From assembly GCA_017517135.1 (NCBI GenBank), contig JAFXAK010000022.1:62001-126000 (forward strand): a DNA stretch of 64,000 nt, in the 5' to 3' direction. The notes under the pieces were generated by a model. That model did not search any database, was not told where the DNA came from, and worked only from the letters and a program-made list of their open reading frames with translations. This DNA comes from Clostridia bacterium (GTDB lineage: Bacteria > Bacillota > Clostridia > Oscillospirales > Acutalibacteraceae). The position numbers and the translations under genes are program-made. Below are positions 7,670-16,118 of the stretch, piece after piece. Numbering within the stretch: the first letter of the stretch is position 1; each line of letters opens with the position of its first letter.

Positions 7670-9727
7670 TTACAGCTTCATTGCAACATCCCATGCACCC
7701 CAGATAACAGTACGGAGACTGCCAACCTTGTTTGCATCACCAATAATATGAACATGCTTTGCTTTGGGAGCAAGGGGAGCGGGCTTGTAGCCGACGGAGA
7801 GAATAACGCTGTCTGCTGCGATATCCATTGTTTTGCCGTCCTTTGTTGCTATTGTAACACCGTTGTCACGGATTTCGGTTGTTTTTGTTTCAAGATAAAC
7901 GGGTACCTTGTTTGCAGCAAAGAAGTCACGAAGGAAGCTTGCATTTGCAAGGCAGATTTTATCTGAAACAATAAGGTCATTCTGCATTTCAATGATAGTG
8001 GGCTTCTTACCCTGGAGATAAAGCTCATAAGCAATTTCACAGCCTGTAAGACCGCCGCCCACAACAACAACGCTGTCACCGACTGTCTTGTTGCCGAGCA
8101 AGAAATCAACTGCTTCAATAGCCTTGTCTGCGCCCTTAACGGGAATCTTGTTTGCAACAGCACCTGTAGCAACAATGATTTCGTCTGCCTTAAGCTCATT
8201 GATATCCTTTACTTCGGAGTTAAGGTGAACTGTTATTGCACCGTATCTCTTAATTTCACGGTTATACCATGCAATGAGGTCACGGTCCTTTTCCTTGTAG
8301 GAGGGAGCAGCTGCTGCGATGAATACACCGCCGAGCTTGTCACTCTTTTCATAGAGGTCAACCTTGTGTCCGCGTTTTGCACAGACCATAGCAGCCTCCA
8401 TACCGCCTATACCGCCGCCGATAACAGCAATTCTCTTCTGTCTTTTTGCGGGAACAATTTTGTATTTCTTGGACTGCATAACTCTGGGATCAAGAGCACA
8501 GCGGGCAATGTGGCTTGTGTCGGGGATAGTCTGCTGGTTAGCAGTACCCTTATATTTAGCCATATTGAAGCAAGCGTTGTGACAGCAGATACAGGGACGG
8601 ATATCCTCAAGGCGTTCTTCAATAAGCTTTGTAATCCACTGATCGTCTGCAAGGAACTGACGGGCAACACCCATAGCATCTATTCTGCCTTCTGCGATAG
8701 CCTTAGCACCTACATCGGGCTCCATACGGCCTGCACAAACAACGGGAATGTCAACAAACTTCTTGATGTGTGCAACATCCTCAAGGTTACAGTTCTGAGG
8801 CATATACATCGGAGGATGAGCCCAGTACCAGGAGTCATATGTACCGTTATCTGCATTGAGCATATCGTAGCCTGCATCCTGAAGATACTTTACAGCCTTT
8901 TCGCTTTCAGCCATATTTCTGCCGATTTCAACATATTCTTCACCGGGAACGGCACCGACACAGAAATCCTTAACCTTTGATTCTACGGAGTAACGAAGGG
9001 ATACGGGGAAATCCTGACCGCATCTTTCCTTGATAGCCTTAACGATATCTGTTGCAAAACGGTAACGGTTTTCAAATGAGCCGCCGTATTTATCTGTACG
9101 CTTGTTTGTGTAGGGGAGAGTGAACTGGTCAAGAAGATAACCCTCGTGAACAGCGTGAACTTCAATACCGTCAACACCTGCTTTTTTGCAAAGATAAGCA
9201 GTTTTTGCAAAAGCCTCAACAATTTCTTCAATCTGAGCTATAGTAAGCTCGGGTGTTGTGATTTTATCTGACCAACGGGAAGGCAGGGGACTGGGACTTG
9301 CCAGCTCGTGGGATGTATCAATAATGGGTTTAACCAATGTTCTGAGAATGGGATTGTTGTGTACGGGAACGAGGGGAGAAGAAATAGCCCATGAACGGCC
9401 CATACCTGCAGTTATCTGAATGAAAAGCTTTGCGCCGTACTTATGGATTTCGTCCATAAATTCTTTAAGCTCGTCAAACTTCTTTTCACCCTGATAAAGC
9501 CACTTGCCGAAGAAGGTATCCCTGATGGGAGCGATACCGGGAATGATAAGACCTACATTGTTTTTTGCTTTTTCAATAAAGAAAGCAGCAGCTTCCTTGT
9601 CGAAATGGTTGGGTTCCATCCAACCGAACAGAGATGTTCCGCCCATAGGACACATAACAATTCTGTTCTTGATCTCTACATTACCTATTTTCCAAGGGGT
9701 AAACAGAGCTTCATACTGTTGATCCAT
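7670..9727 (-). CDS. NADH:flavin oxidoreductase / 2,4-dienoyl-CoA reductase family (FMN, FAD, 4Fe-4S)
   Basis: A 685-residue cytoplasmic enzyme. Residues 1-370 form an old-yellow-enzyme TIM barrel for FMN (RIVMCPMGG near 22; HAVHEGYLLDQF at 191-202). Cysteines 379, 382, 386 and 410 match the CxxCx3C...C pattern for a 4Fe-4S cluster. From residue 433 an FAD/NAD(P) half follows with GGGIGG (437-442) and a second GGGLTG dinucleotide motif. This layout is shared by 2,4-dienoyl-CoA reductase, trimethylamine dehydrogenase and bile-acid BaiCD/BaiH enzymes. The substrate cannot be assigned. It has its own promoter and terminator. Confidence 0.9.
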   Translation of the reverse strand: MDQQYEALFTPWKIGNVEIKNRIVMCPMGGTSLFGWMEPNHFDKEAAAFFIEKAKNNVGLIIPGIAPIRDTFFGKWLYQGEKKFDELKEFMDEIHKYGAKLFIQITAGMGRSWAISSPLVPVHNNPILRTLVKPIIDTSHELASPSPLPSRWSDKITTPELTIAQIEEIVEAFAKTAYLCKKAGVDGIEVHAVHEGYLLDQFTLPYTNKRTDKYGGSFENRYRFATDIVKAIKERCGQDFPVSLRYSVESKVKDFCVGAVPGEEYVEIGRNMAESEKAVKYLQDAGYDMLNADNGTYDSWYWAHPPMYMPQNCNLEDVAHIKKFVDIPVVCAGRMEPDVGAKAIAEGRIDAMGVARQFLADDQWITKLIEERLEDIRPCICCHNACFNMAKYKGTANQQTIPDTSHIARCALDPRVMQSKKYKIVPAKRQKRIAVIGGGIGGMEAAMVCAKRGHKVDLYEKSDKLGGVFIAAAAPSYKEKDRDLIAWYNREIKRYGAITVHLNSEVKDINELKADEIIVATGAVANKIPVKGADKAIEAVDFLLGNKTVGDSVVVVGGGLTGCEIAYELYLQGKKPTIIEMQNDLIVSDKICLANASFLRDFFAANKVPVYLETKTTEIRDNGVTIATKDGKTMDIAADSVILSVGYKPAPLAPKAKHVHIIGDANKVGSLRTVIWGAWDVAMKL

Positions 9728-9767
9728 TAAAAAACACTTCTTTCTCTTTTTATTTATGTTCTTATAT

Positions 9768-9796
9768 ATAGTAAAATAATTGAAGCCTTATGTCAA
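9768..9796 (-). promoter_or_regulatory. Promoter of the flavin/FeS oxidoreductase gene
   Basis: Minus strand TTGACA (9791-9796), 17-base spacer, TACTAT (9768-9773). Confidence 0.7.
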
Positions 9797-9828
9797 GCAA
9801 ATATGTTAAAACTATAACAAATTAATCA

Positions 9829-9869
9829 AAAAAAATATCAGGGAAGATATCGCTTTAATCTTCCCTGAT
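9829..9869 (-). terminator. Terminator of nagB
   Basis: Perfect 12-bp stem ATCAGGGAAGAT / ATCTTCCCTGAT (9837-9848 with 9858-9869), followed in the minus direction by ATTTTTTTTG. Confidence 0.92.
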
Positions 9870-9880
9870 AGCGTTTTTGT

Positions 9881-10606
9881 TTACAGTAAGGAAGCTGCAT
9901 CCTTGTCAATAAGAAGCACGGCATCCTCGTGATTCTGAAGAATTGAAGCGGGGCAAAGAGGAGTAACCTCGCCGTTTACTGTAGCCTTGATAGCCTGAGC
10001 CTTTGAAGCACCTGTTGCAATAAGAACGATTTTCTTTGCCTTCATAATTGAGTTAATACCCATTGTAAGAGCGTAGCGGGGCATTGAATCATCATCAAAA
10101 TAAATGCTGTTTGATTTGATTGTGCTGTCGGTAAGCTTAACCTTGAAGGTGCCGTCCGAAAAAGCATCGCTGGGCTCGTTGAAGCCTATGTGTCCGTTTG
10201 TGCCGATACCCAATAACTGAAGGTCAATACCGCCGTCTGCATCAATCATAGCATCAAAGTCTGCTGCTTCCTTTTCGGGCTCTGCTGCATTACCGTCAAG
10301 AACATGTACATTTTCTTCCTTTATGTCAACGCTGTTGAAAAGGTTTTCGTGCATAAATGTATAATAGCTGTTCTTATCGTCACGGGGAAGATTGCAATAT
10401 TCGTCAAGGTTATATGTTTTAACATCCTTGAAGCTGATTTTTCCGTCATTGTAACGGGCAATGAGTTCCTTGTAGGTGGGAACGGGAGAAGCACCCGTTG
10501 CAAGACCGAGAACTGAGTTTTTCTTTTCGGTTAACTGCTGCGTGAAAATGTCTGCACAGGCAACGGCAATTTCCTGAGCATTGTTGAATACTTTAACTTC
10601 CATCAT
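9881..10606 (-). CDS. nagB: Glucosamine-6-phosphate deaminase
   Basis: A 241-residue enzyme converting glucosamine 6-phosphate to fructose 6-phosphate and ammonia, the step that sends amino sugars into glycolysis. Signature parts are TYNLDEYCNLP near residue 64 (catalytic Asp), GIGTNGHIGFNEP near 137 (active-site His and Glu region) and LATGASP near 37. The length fits the short Firmicutes type without an allosteric extension. It is monocistronic, with a strong promoter and terminator; nagA is not in the window. Confidence 0.95.
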   Translation of the reverse strand: MMEVKVFNNAQEIAVACADIFTQQLTEKKNSVLGLATGASPVPTYKELIARYNDGKISFKDVKTYNLDEYCNLPRDDKNSYYTFMHENLFNSVDIKEENVHVLDGNAAEPEKEAADFDAMIDADGGIDLQLLGIGTNGHIGFNEPSDAFSDGTFKVKLTDSTIKSNSIYFDDDSMPRYALTMGINSIMKAKKIVLIATGASKAQAIKATVNGEVTPLCPASILQNHEDAVLLIDKDAASLL

Positions 10607-10640
10607 AAATCTCCTTTTTCTTGTCAGAATTTCACGGATA

Positions 10641-10669
10641 ATTATACCACTTGTCTTTTTTTATGTCAA
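10641..10669 (-). promoter_or_regulatory. Promoter of nagB
   Basis: Minus strand TTGACA (10664-10669), 17-base spacer, TATAAT (10641-10646): both consensus hexamers are perfect. Confidence 0.88.
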
Positions 10670-10706
10670 TATTCAGAAATAGCTTGAAACAAATTGAAAA
10701 GAATGC

Positions 10707-10735
10707 TTGTATTTAACAAACTGATATGATAAAAT
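10707..10735 (+). promoter_or_regulatory. Promoter of the DivIVA-like/fumarase-beta/pcrA operon
   Basis: TTGTAT (10707-10712), 17-base spacer, TAAAAT (10730-10735), about 30 bases before the start codon. Confidence 0.6.
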
Positions 10736-10766
10736 TACCCTATATATTATTTGGTGGGGGCTTAAT

Positions 10767-11447
10767 ATGGCTGACAATTATTCATTCCGTTCCTCAGTAA
10801 ACGGATTCAACAGAAATGATGTTATGGCATTTGTTGAAAAAATCCTTGAGGAAAGCGAAAAACAGAAAGAAAAAATAAATTCTCTTGAACAGGAAGTTGA
10901 AAAGAAGAATACCGAAATCGAACAGCTCAAAGCGGAGCTTAATGATAATTCGGGTAAATGTGATACCTGTGATATCGCAAAGGTATACGAAGCGCGTTTA
11001 GGTGCGGCAATGCTTGATGCAAAGCGTTTCTCCGAGGTGCTTGTAAAAGAAGCAAACGACACCGCCTTCAATATGCTTTCCGCCGCCTGTGAAACAGCGG
11101 GCAGCACATCAAAGAAGGCCGACGAAATTTCGGGAGAAATCAAGAATATTGCAGATTCCTTCAATGAATCCTTCAATAAGCTTTTTGAACAGATGAGCAC
11201 TCTCGGTAAGGGCTTGAAGGATTTTATAAGTGAAATTGATACCAACAGCAAGCAGTTTGTTTATGATACCGATTTTTCAGATAATAAGCTTGAAGCAGCG
11301 GCTGAAAACGAAGCAATAAAAACAGCAGAAAATGCCGAATATGATGTAATCGAAGAAAAGGCTGCAGTAAAAAGCGGCTTTAATCCCGATTTTAATTTCC
11401 TTGAAAGCGATTCACCGATAAGAATTAAGGTTGAAACAGATGCGTGA
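10767..11447 (+). CDS. DivIVA-like coiled-coil protein
   Basis: A 226-residue acidic protein. The N-terminus FRSSVNGFNRNDVMAFVEKIL resembles the membrane-curvature-binding head of DivIVA/GpsB proteins (the usual Gly-Tyr-x-x-x-Asp-Val pattern). A coiled coil rich in Glu/Lys follows at about residues 25-60 and a second helical region near 85-155. A CDTC pair at about 71-74 is unusual for the family. Such proteins mark cell poles or division sites. It is the first gene of an operon with a fumarase beta subunit and pcrA; the link is probably only positional. Confidence 0.65.
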   Translation: MADNYSFRSSVNGFNRNDVMAFVEKILEESEKQKEKINSLEQEVEKKNTEIEQLKAELNDNSGKCDTCDIAKVYEARLGAAMLDAKRFSEVLVKEANDTAFNMLSAACETAGSTSKKADEISGEIKNIADSFNESFNKLFEQMSTLGKGLKDFISEIDTNSKQFVYDTDFSDNKLEAAAENEAIKTAENAEYDVIEEKAAVKSGFNPDFNFLESDSPIRIKVETDA

Positions 11448-11979
11448 ATATGAAATAGAGGTTTCTCAGCTTAAAGAGAAAATAACCTCTCTTGATGTCG
11501 GGGACAAGGTTTATCTCACGGGAACTGTATATACCGCACGGGACGCGGCACATATGCGTATTTTCGAGTGTCTTGAAAACAAAACCGTTTTGCCGTTTGA
11601 GATAAACGGAGCTGTGATTTACTATGCAGGCCCCACACCCGAAAAGCCCGACAGAACACAGGGCAGCTTCGGTCCCACAACCTCTGCAAGAATGGACAGG
11701 TTTTCTCCCCGGCTTCTTGATATGGGACTGCTTGCAATGATAGGCAAGGGAAACAGAAGCGAAGAGGTTATTGAAGCAATAAAAAGAAATAATGCTGTAT
11801 ATTTTTGTGCAGGCGGCGGTCTGGGCGCACTTATAAGCAAATCAATAAAGTCCGTTCAGGTGATAGCTTTCCCCGAATTGGGCTGCGAGAGCGTAAAAAA
11901 GCTTTATGTTGAGCGTTTTCCGCTGGTAGTTGCCGTTGACAGCAAAGGGAACAGCATTTTTGTAAGGGAAAATAAATGA
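11440..11979 (+). CDS. Fumarate hydratase / tartrate dehydratase class I, beta subunit
   Basis: A 179-residue protein matching the beta domain of class I (iron-sulfur) fumarase: GDKVYLTGTVYTARDAAHMR near the start and the blocks YYAGPTP and SFGPTTSARMD. The catalytic 4Fe-4S cluster is carried by the alpha subunit, which is not adjacent. I choose ATG at 11440 (an in-frame ATG lies at 11431), because AAGG precedes it by about 10 bases. The start overlaps the end of the DivIVA-like gene by 8 bases and its end overlaps pcrA by 4, so translation is coupled. It would hydrate fumarate to malate with a partner. Confidence 0.85.
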   Translation: MREYEIEVSQLKEKITSLDVGDKVYLTGTVYTARDAAHMRIFECLENKTVLPFEINGAVIYYAGPTPEKPDRTQGSFGPTTSARMDRFSPRLLDMGLLAMIGKGNRSEEVIEAIKRNNAVYFCAGGGLGALISKSIKSVQVIAFPELGCESVKKLYVERFPLVVAVDSKGNSIFVRENK

Positions 11980-14423
11980 ACACAGATAGCTTATTGTCTT
12001 TAAGAAGACAGATTATTGAAAAAAACTACTCCCGTCTTAATAATATGCAACTTGAAGCAGTGACCACGGTAAACGGGCCGCTGCTTATTCTTGCGGGTGC
12101 AGGAAGCGGAAAAACAACGGTTATAGTAAACCGTATTGCAAGTCTTATCAAGTACGGCAATGCATATAATTCCGAAAAAATATTTACGGGATTTATTGAT
12201 GATCCCGAAGCACTTCTGCGCCGTTATCTTGACGGTGATACCTCTGTTTATGAGGAAATAAAGGGGTGTCTGAGTGTTGATGCCCCGAAGCCCTGGCAGA
12301 TTCTTGCCATAACATTTACAAATAAAGCAGCAAACGAGCTGAAGGAAAGACTTGTAAATATGCTCGGGGAAGACGGAAACGATATATGGGCAAGTACCTT
12401 CCATTCTGCCTGTGTAAGAATTCTTCGCCGTGATGCCGAAAAAGCAGGCTTTTCTTCTCATTTTACAATATACGATACGGACGATTCAAAAAGAGTTATA
12501 AAGGAATGTCAGCGAATACTTTCTATTGACGACAAACACCTTTCCCATAAGGCTATTTTAGGAGAAATAAGCAAGGCAAAGGATTCGCTGATTTCTCCCG
12601 AGGAATATTCTGAGTCTGCTTCTTTCGATCCCAGAAAAGCAGAAATTGCAAAGGTATATTCCCTTTATCAGGAAACCCTTATAAAAGCGGATGCAATGGA
12701 TTTTGACGATATTATTGTAAATACCGTCCGTCTTCTGCAGAATAACAGCGATGTGCTCGAATATTACAGAAACAAGTTCAGATACATAATGGTAGACGAG
12801 TATCAGGACACAAACCACGCTCAGTATGTGCTTGTAAGCCTGCTTGCGGGCGGACATAACAATATCTGTGTTGTGGGTGATGATGACCAGAGTATATACA
12901 GCTTCCGCGGTGCTACCATAGAAAATATTTTAAGCTTTGAAAGTCAGTTCAGAGATGCAAAGGTTATAAGACTTGAAGAAAATTACCGCTCAACCCAGAC
13001 CATACTTGATGCTGCCAATGCCGTTATTGCAAACAACAGCGAACGAAAGGGCAAAAATCTGTGGACTTCAAACGGAGAGGGCGAAAAAATCACTCTGCAT
13101 ACCTGCGCGGATGATGTTGCCGAGGGTGTGTATGTTGCCAACAGTATAATGAATTATACGGGTGCTTTCTCTGACAATGCCGTGCTGTACAGAACAAATG
13201 CACAGTCAAATAACATAGAGCGTGCATTTGTAAGAGCCGGTGTGCCCTACAGAATTATAGGTGGTCACCGCTTCTATGAAAGAAAAGAAATCAAGGATGC
13301 CTTGGCTTATCTTGCCGTTGTTTCCAATAAAAACGACAATGTAAGACTGCGCAGAATTATAAATGAGCCCAAAAGAGGCATAGGGGACACAACTGTCAAC
13401 TATGTTTCCGAAATTGCAGCAAGAACGGGAAGCAGTATGTTTGATATAATGGCTTCGGCTTCGGAATATGCTCTTTTGTCAAAAAGTGCGGGAAAGCTTG
13501 GTCTTTTCACCGAAATGATAAGCTTTTTTGCTGAGGCAAGGGAAAAAATGAGCATTGCAGAGCTGTTCAAAACTGTTATGATTCAAAGCGGTTATATCAA
13601 GGGACTTGAAAACGATCCCGAAACAAAGGATGACCGCATAGAAAACCTTGATGAATTATATTCAACAATAGCAAGATATGAAGAGGAAAACGGAGAAGAT
13701 GCAACCTTGGAAGGCTTCCTTGAAGAGGTTGCATTGATTTCAGATATAGATAACTACAATGCAGAGCTTGACACCGTTATTCTGATGACACTTCATTCCG
13801 CAAAGGGACTTGAGTTCCCGAATGTGTATCTTGTGGGTATGGAAAACGGTCTGTTCCCGTCTGCCCAGTCGCTGAGTGAGCCGTTCCTTTTAGAGGAGGA
13901 AAGAAGACTTGCTTATGTGGGTATCACAAGAGCGAAGAAAAAGCTGTATCTTCTCAATGCGGCATGCAGAATGCAGTACGGCAGAACAACCGCAAATCCG
14001 CCGTCGTGCTTTCTTAATGAAATTCCGTCACATCTTATCGAAAATACAACTCCGAGAAAATCATCCTCGTCTTCATCATATCAGTCCTCTGCCCGTTCAT
14101 CGTCCTACGGCAATTCTTACGGCGGCGGTTATTCGGGATATTCAAAGTCCTATTCATCATATGATTACGATTATTCTTATTCCTCATCAAAGCCTGCTTC
14201 TTCTTATTCACAGAAGATTAATGTAGGCAGCAGCATAAACAAAAAAAATGAAGCCCCGATACCCGATATAAAGGCGGGAGATACGGTGCTTCATAAGAAA
14301 TTCGGAAAAGGACTTGTTCTTACTGCCACTGTACTCGGCAATGATTTGCTGACCGAGGTAGCTTTTGATACCTGCGGCACCAAAAAGCTTATGGCAAAGG
14401 CTGCAAGACTGGAAAAGCTTTAA
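11976..14423 (+). CDS. pcrA: ATP-dependent DNA helicase PcrA/UvrD
   Basis: An 815-residue superfamily 1A 3'-5' helicase used in repair and in clearing replication forks. Visible motifs: Q motif near LNNMQLEAV, Walker A GAGSGKT (41-47), AITFTNKAANELKERL (motif Ia), VDEYQDT (Walker B), DDDQSIYSFRGA (motif III), and YVGITRAKKKLYL (motif VI). About 45 extra residues (61-105) sit between Walker A and motif Ia. The C-terminus has a Ser/Tyr/Gly-rich linker and a Tudor-like domain (KAGDTVLHKKFGKG), which binds RNA polymerase in PcrA. Its stop overlaps the rodA stop on the other strand. Confidence 0.95.
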   Translation: MNTDSLLSLRRQIIEKNYSRLNNMQLEAVTTVNGPLLILAGAGSGKTTVIVNRIASLIKYGNAYNSEKIFTGFIDDPEALLRRYLDGDTSVYEEIKGCLSVDAPKPWQILAITFTNKAANELKERLVNMLGEDGNDIWASTFHSACVRILRRDAEKAGFSSHFTIYDTDDSKRVIKECQRILSIDDKHLSHKAILGEISKAKDSLISPEEYSESASFDPRKAEIAKVYSLYQETLIKADAMDFDDIIVNTVRLLQNNSDVLEYYRNKFRYIMVDEYQDTNHAQYVLVSLLAGGHNNICVVGDDDQSIYSFRGATIENILSFESQFRDAKVIRLEENYRSTQTILDAANAVIANNSERKGKNLWTSNGEGEKITLHTCADDVAEGVYVANSIMNYTGAFSDNAVLYRTNAQSNNIERAFVRAGVPYRIIGGHRFYERKEIKDALAYLAVVSNKNDNVRLRRIINEPKRGIGDTTVNYVSEIAARTGSSMFDIMASASEYALLSKSAGKLGLFTEMISFFAEAREKMSIAELFKTVMIQSGYIKGLENDPETKDDRIENLDELYSTIARYEEENGEDATLEGFLEEVALISDIDNYNAELDTVILMTLHSAKGLEFPNVYLVGMENGLFPSAQSLSEPFLLEEERRLAYVGITRAKKKLYLLNAACRMQYGRTTANPPSCFLNEIPSHLIENTTPRKSSSSSSYQSSARSSSYGNSYGGGYSGYSKSYSSYDYDYSYSSSKPASSYSQKINVGSSINKKNEAPIPDIKAGDTVLHKKFGKGLVLTATVLGNDLLTEVAFDTCGTKKLMAKAARLEKL

Positions 14424-15604
14424 TAATTACTGAATGTTGTTATATTGGAAAGGCGGAAGTTTGTAACCTCCTTTTCCTTGTCAAAGCGGTATATACTCAT
14501 TATGAGACCTATACCGATGTATATGCACAGGTTTGATGAGCCGCCCGCACTGAAGAACGGAAGCGTGATACCGATAACGGGCAGAATAACAAGGCACATA
14601 CCTATGTTTATTATAACCTGACCGGCTATCATAGCCGCAAGACCGTAGCACATAAGTGCGGTTGCATCAAACTTTGATTTTTGTCCCGTGTGCATTATGT
14701 TTATAACAATTGCGAGTAAAATTCCGAGTGCGGCAATACAGCCCAAAAGACCTAATTCTTCACCCACACAGGTAAAAATCATATCGTTTTCACTCTCGGG
14801 AATTACACCTGACTGCGTTGCAGTTCCGTTGAAAAGTCCCTGACCTGTGAAACCGCCTCTGCCGATTGCTTTCAGACCGTTTAACTGCTGGAACATAACA
14901 TCATCTGCATATCTTTCGGGGTAAATAAGACCGAGGAAGCGTTCCTTTTGTGTTTCGCTGAAAAGGAAATACCATATGGCAGGCGATGCCGCAATAACAG
15001 ACACAAAGCCTAATATAAAATATCTTAACTGCACACCCGCACAGAACATCATTACAATGAAAATAATAATAAAAACAAGTGCAGAGCCGAGGTCACCGGA
15101 AATTACAACAAGTCCCGTGGGAATCATTGCATGAACACCGAGCAGAAGGATGTGCTTTAACTCTTTAAGCTTGTCCTTCACAAGCTCTATGTGCATACCG
15201 AAGGTTATGATAAATCCTATTTTTACAAGCTCCGACGGCTGGAAATAAAGTCCCGAATTGCCGATAACAAGCCAGGTCTTTGCATCGGGGCGTTCCTGAG
15301 GACCAACACCGATTGCTAAGGTCAGCAGCATCAATAAAATGCACACGGCACCTATTGCAGGGAACATTTTGGTTATGAAATTATAGTCGATAAATGATAT
15401 CACAACGGCAAGAATCATTCCCATTACAACCGCAAGGATCATAGTTCTTGTATCTCGTGAAATTACGCTTCCCTCGGGAAGCTCCCAACGGGTTGCGCTG
15501 TAAACCATTGTTATGCCGAAAGCCGATGCTAAGGTGCAAAGCAGAAACAGAACAAAGTCTGTTTCTCTCAAAGCAGTTTTGATTGTATTTATAATTTTAG
15601 ACAT
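14420..15604 (-). CDS. rodA: Rod-shape/peptidoglycan polymerase RodA (SEDS family)
   Basis: A 394-residue protein with about ten membrane helices and SEDS family blocks: VYSATRW early, FQPSELVKIGFI mid-way, NDMIFTCVGEELGLLG near residue 265 and LPFFSAGGSSNL near the end. SEDS proteins polymerise glycan strands from lipid II, with a partner class B PBP. The assignment to RodA rather than FtsW or SpoVE rests on overall similarity and is less sure. It runs opposite to its neighbours, has its own promoter, and no terminator of its own is visible before pcrA. Confidence 0.85.
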   Translation of the reverse strand: MSKIINTIKTALRETDFVLFLLCTLASAFGITMVYSATRWELPEGSVISRDTRTMILAVVMGMILAVVISFIDYNFITKMFPAIGAVCILLMLLTLAIGVGPQERPDAKTWLVIGNSGLYFQPSELVKIGFIITFGMHIELVKDKLKELKHILLLGVHAMIPTGLVVISGDLGSALVFIIIFIVMMFCAGVQLRYFILGFVSVIAASPAIWYFLFSETQKERFLGLIYPERYADDVMFQQLNGLKAIGRGGFTGQGLFNGTATQSGVIPESENDMIFTCVGEELGLLGCIAALGILLAIVINIMHTGQKSKFDATALMCYGLAAMIAGQVIINIGMCLVILPVIGITLPFFSAGGSSNLCIYIGIGLIMSIYRFDKEKEVTNFRLSNITTFSNY

Positions 15605-15634
15605 TTTTTTCTCCGATATAAAAGTGTTTATATC

Positions 15635-15663
15635 ATTATATTATTTTTCCAAAAATTTTTCAA
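15635..15663 (-). promoter_or_regulatory. Promoter of rodA
   Basis: Minus strand TTGAAA (15658-15663), 17-base spacer, TATAAT (15635-15640). Confidence 0.7.
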
Positions 15664-15692
15664 TAGAAATATTTGCTTGAGGTGACTGTTTT

Positions 15693-16118
15693 ATGAAACA
15701 GTATAAATCTTCTTCGGAAAACGAAACAATGGCTGTTGCAGCCGAAATAGCGTCACAGATTGAAAGCGGATGGGCAGTTGCCTTTTCTGGCTCAATGGGA
15801 ATGGGCAAAACCGCTTTTGTAAGAGGTGCATTGAAGGCCTACGGAAACACATCCTTTGTGAGCAGTCCGACCTTTTCGCTTGTACACGATTACGGCGGAA
15901 CACCTCATATCTATCATTTTGATATGTACAGAGTTACGGACTGGGACGATTTGTTTTCAACGGGATTTTTTGATTATCTTAATGAAGACAGTATTCTGTT
16001 TATCGAGTGGAGTGAAAATATTGAAAACGCTCTGCCCGAGAAAACAGTATATATAGATATTGCAAAAGGCGAAAACGATAATGACAGAATTATAAGCGTA
16101 AAAGGGGGAGTGTTCTGA
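15693..16118 (+). CDS. tsaE: tRNA threonylcarbamoyladenosine biosynthesis ATPase TsaE
   Basis: A 141-residue P-loop protein: Walker A GSMGMGKT (33-40), then SPTFSLVHDY and HFDMYRV, and IEWSENIENALP near residue 108, all standard for TsaE. With TsaB, TsaD and TsaC it makes t6A at position 37 of ANN-decoding tRNAs. Its TGA overlaps the tsaB ATG (TGATG), so the two are co-translated. Confidence 0.95.
   Translation: MKQYKSSSENETMAVAAEIASQIESGWAVAFSGSMGMGKTAFVRGALKAYGNTSFVSSPTFSLVHDYGGTPHIYHFDMYRVTDWDDLFSTGFFDYLNEDSILFIEWSENIENALPEKTVYIDIAKGENDNDRIISVKGGVF

Noticed and set aside
7566-7694. N-terminal extension of the exported protein to 339 residues
   Set aside because: It would run through the terminator and into the end of the oxidoreductase gene; the internal ATG has AAGGAGG and a signal helix.
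8225-8980. Long open frame (251 codons) on the plus strand
   Set aside because: It lies wholly opposite the flavin/FeS oxidoreductase gene, which has clear family motifs; the Cys/His/Ser-rich product looks like an antisense shadow.
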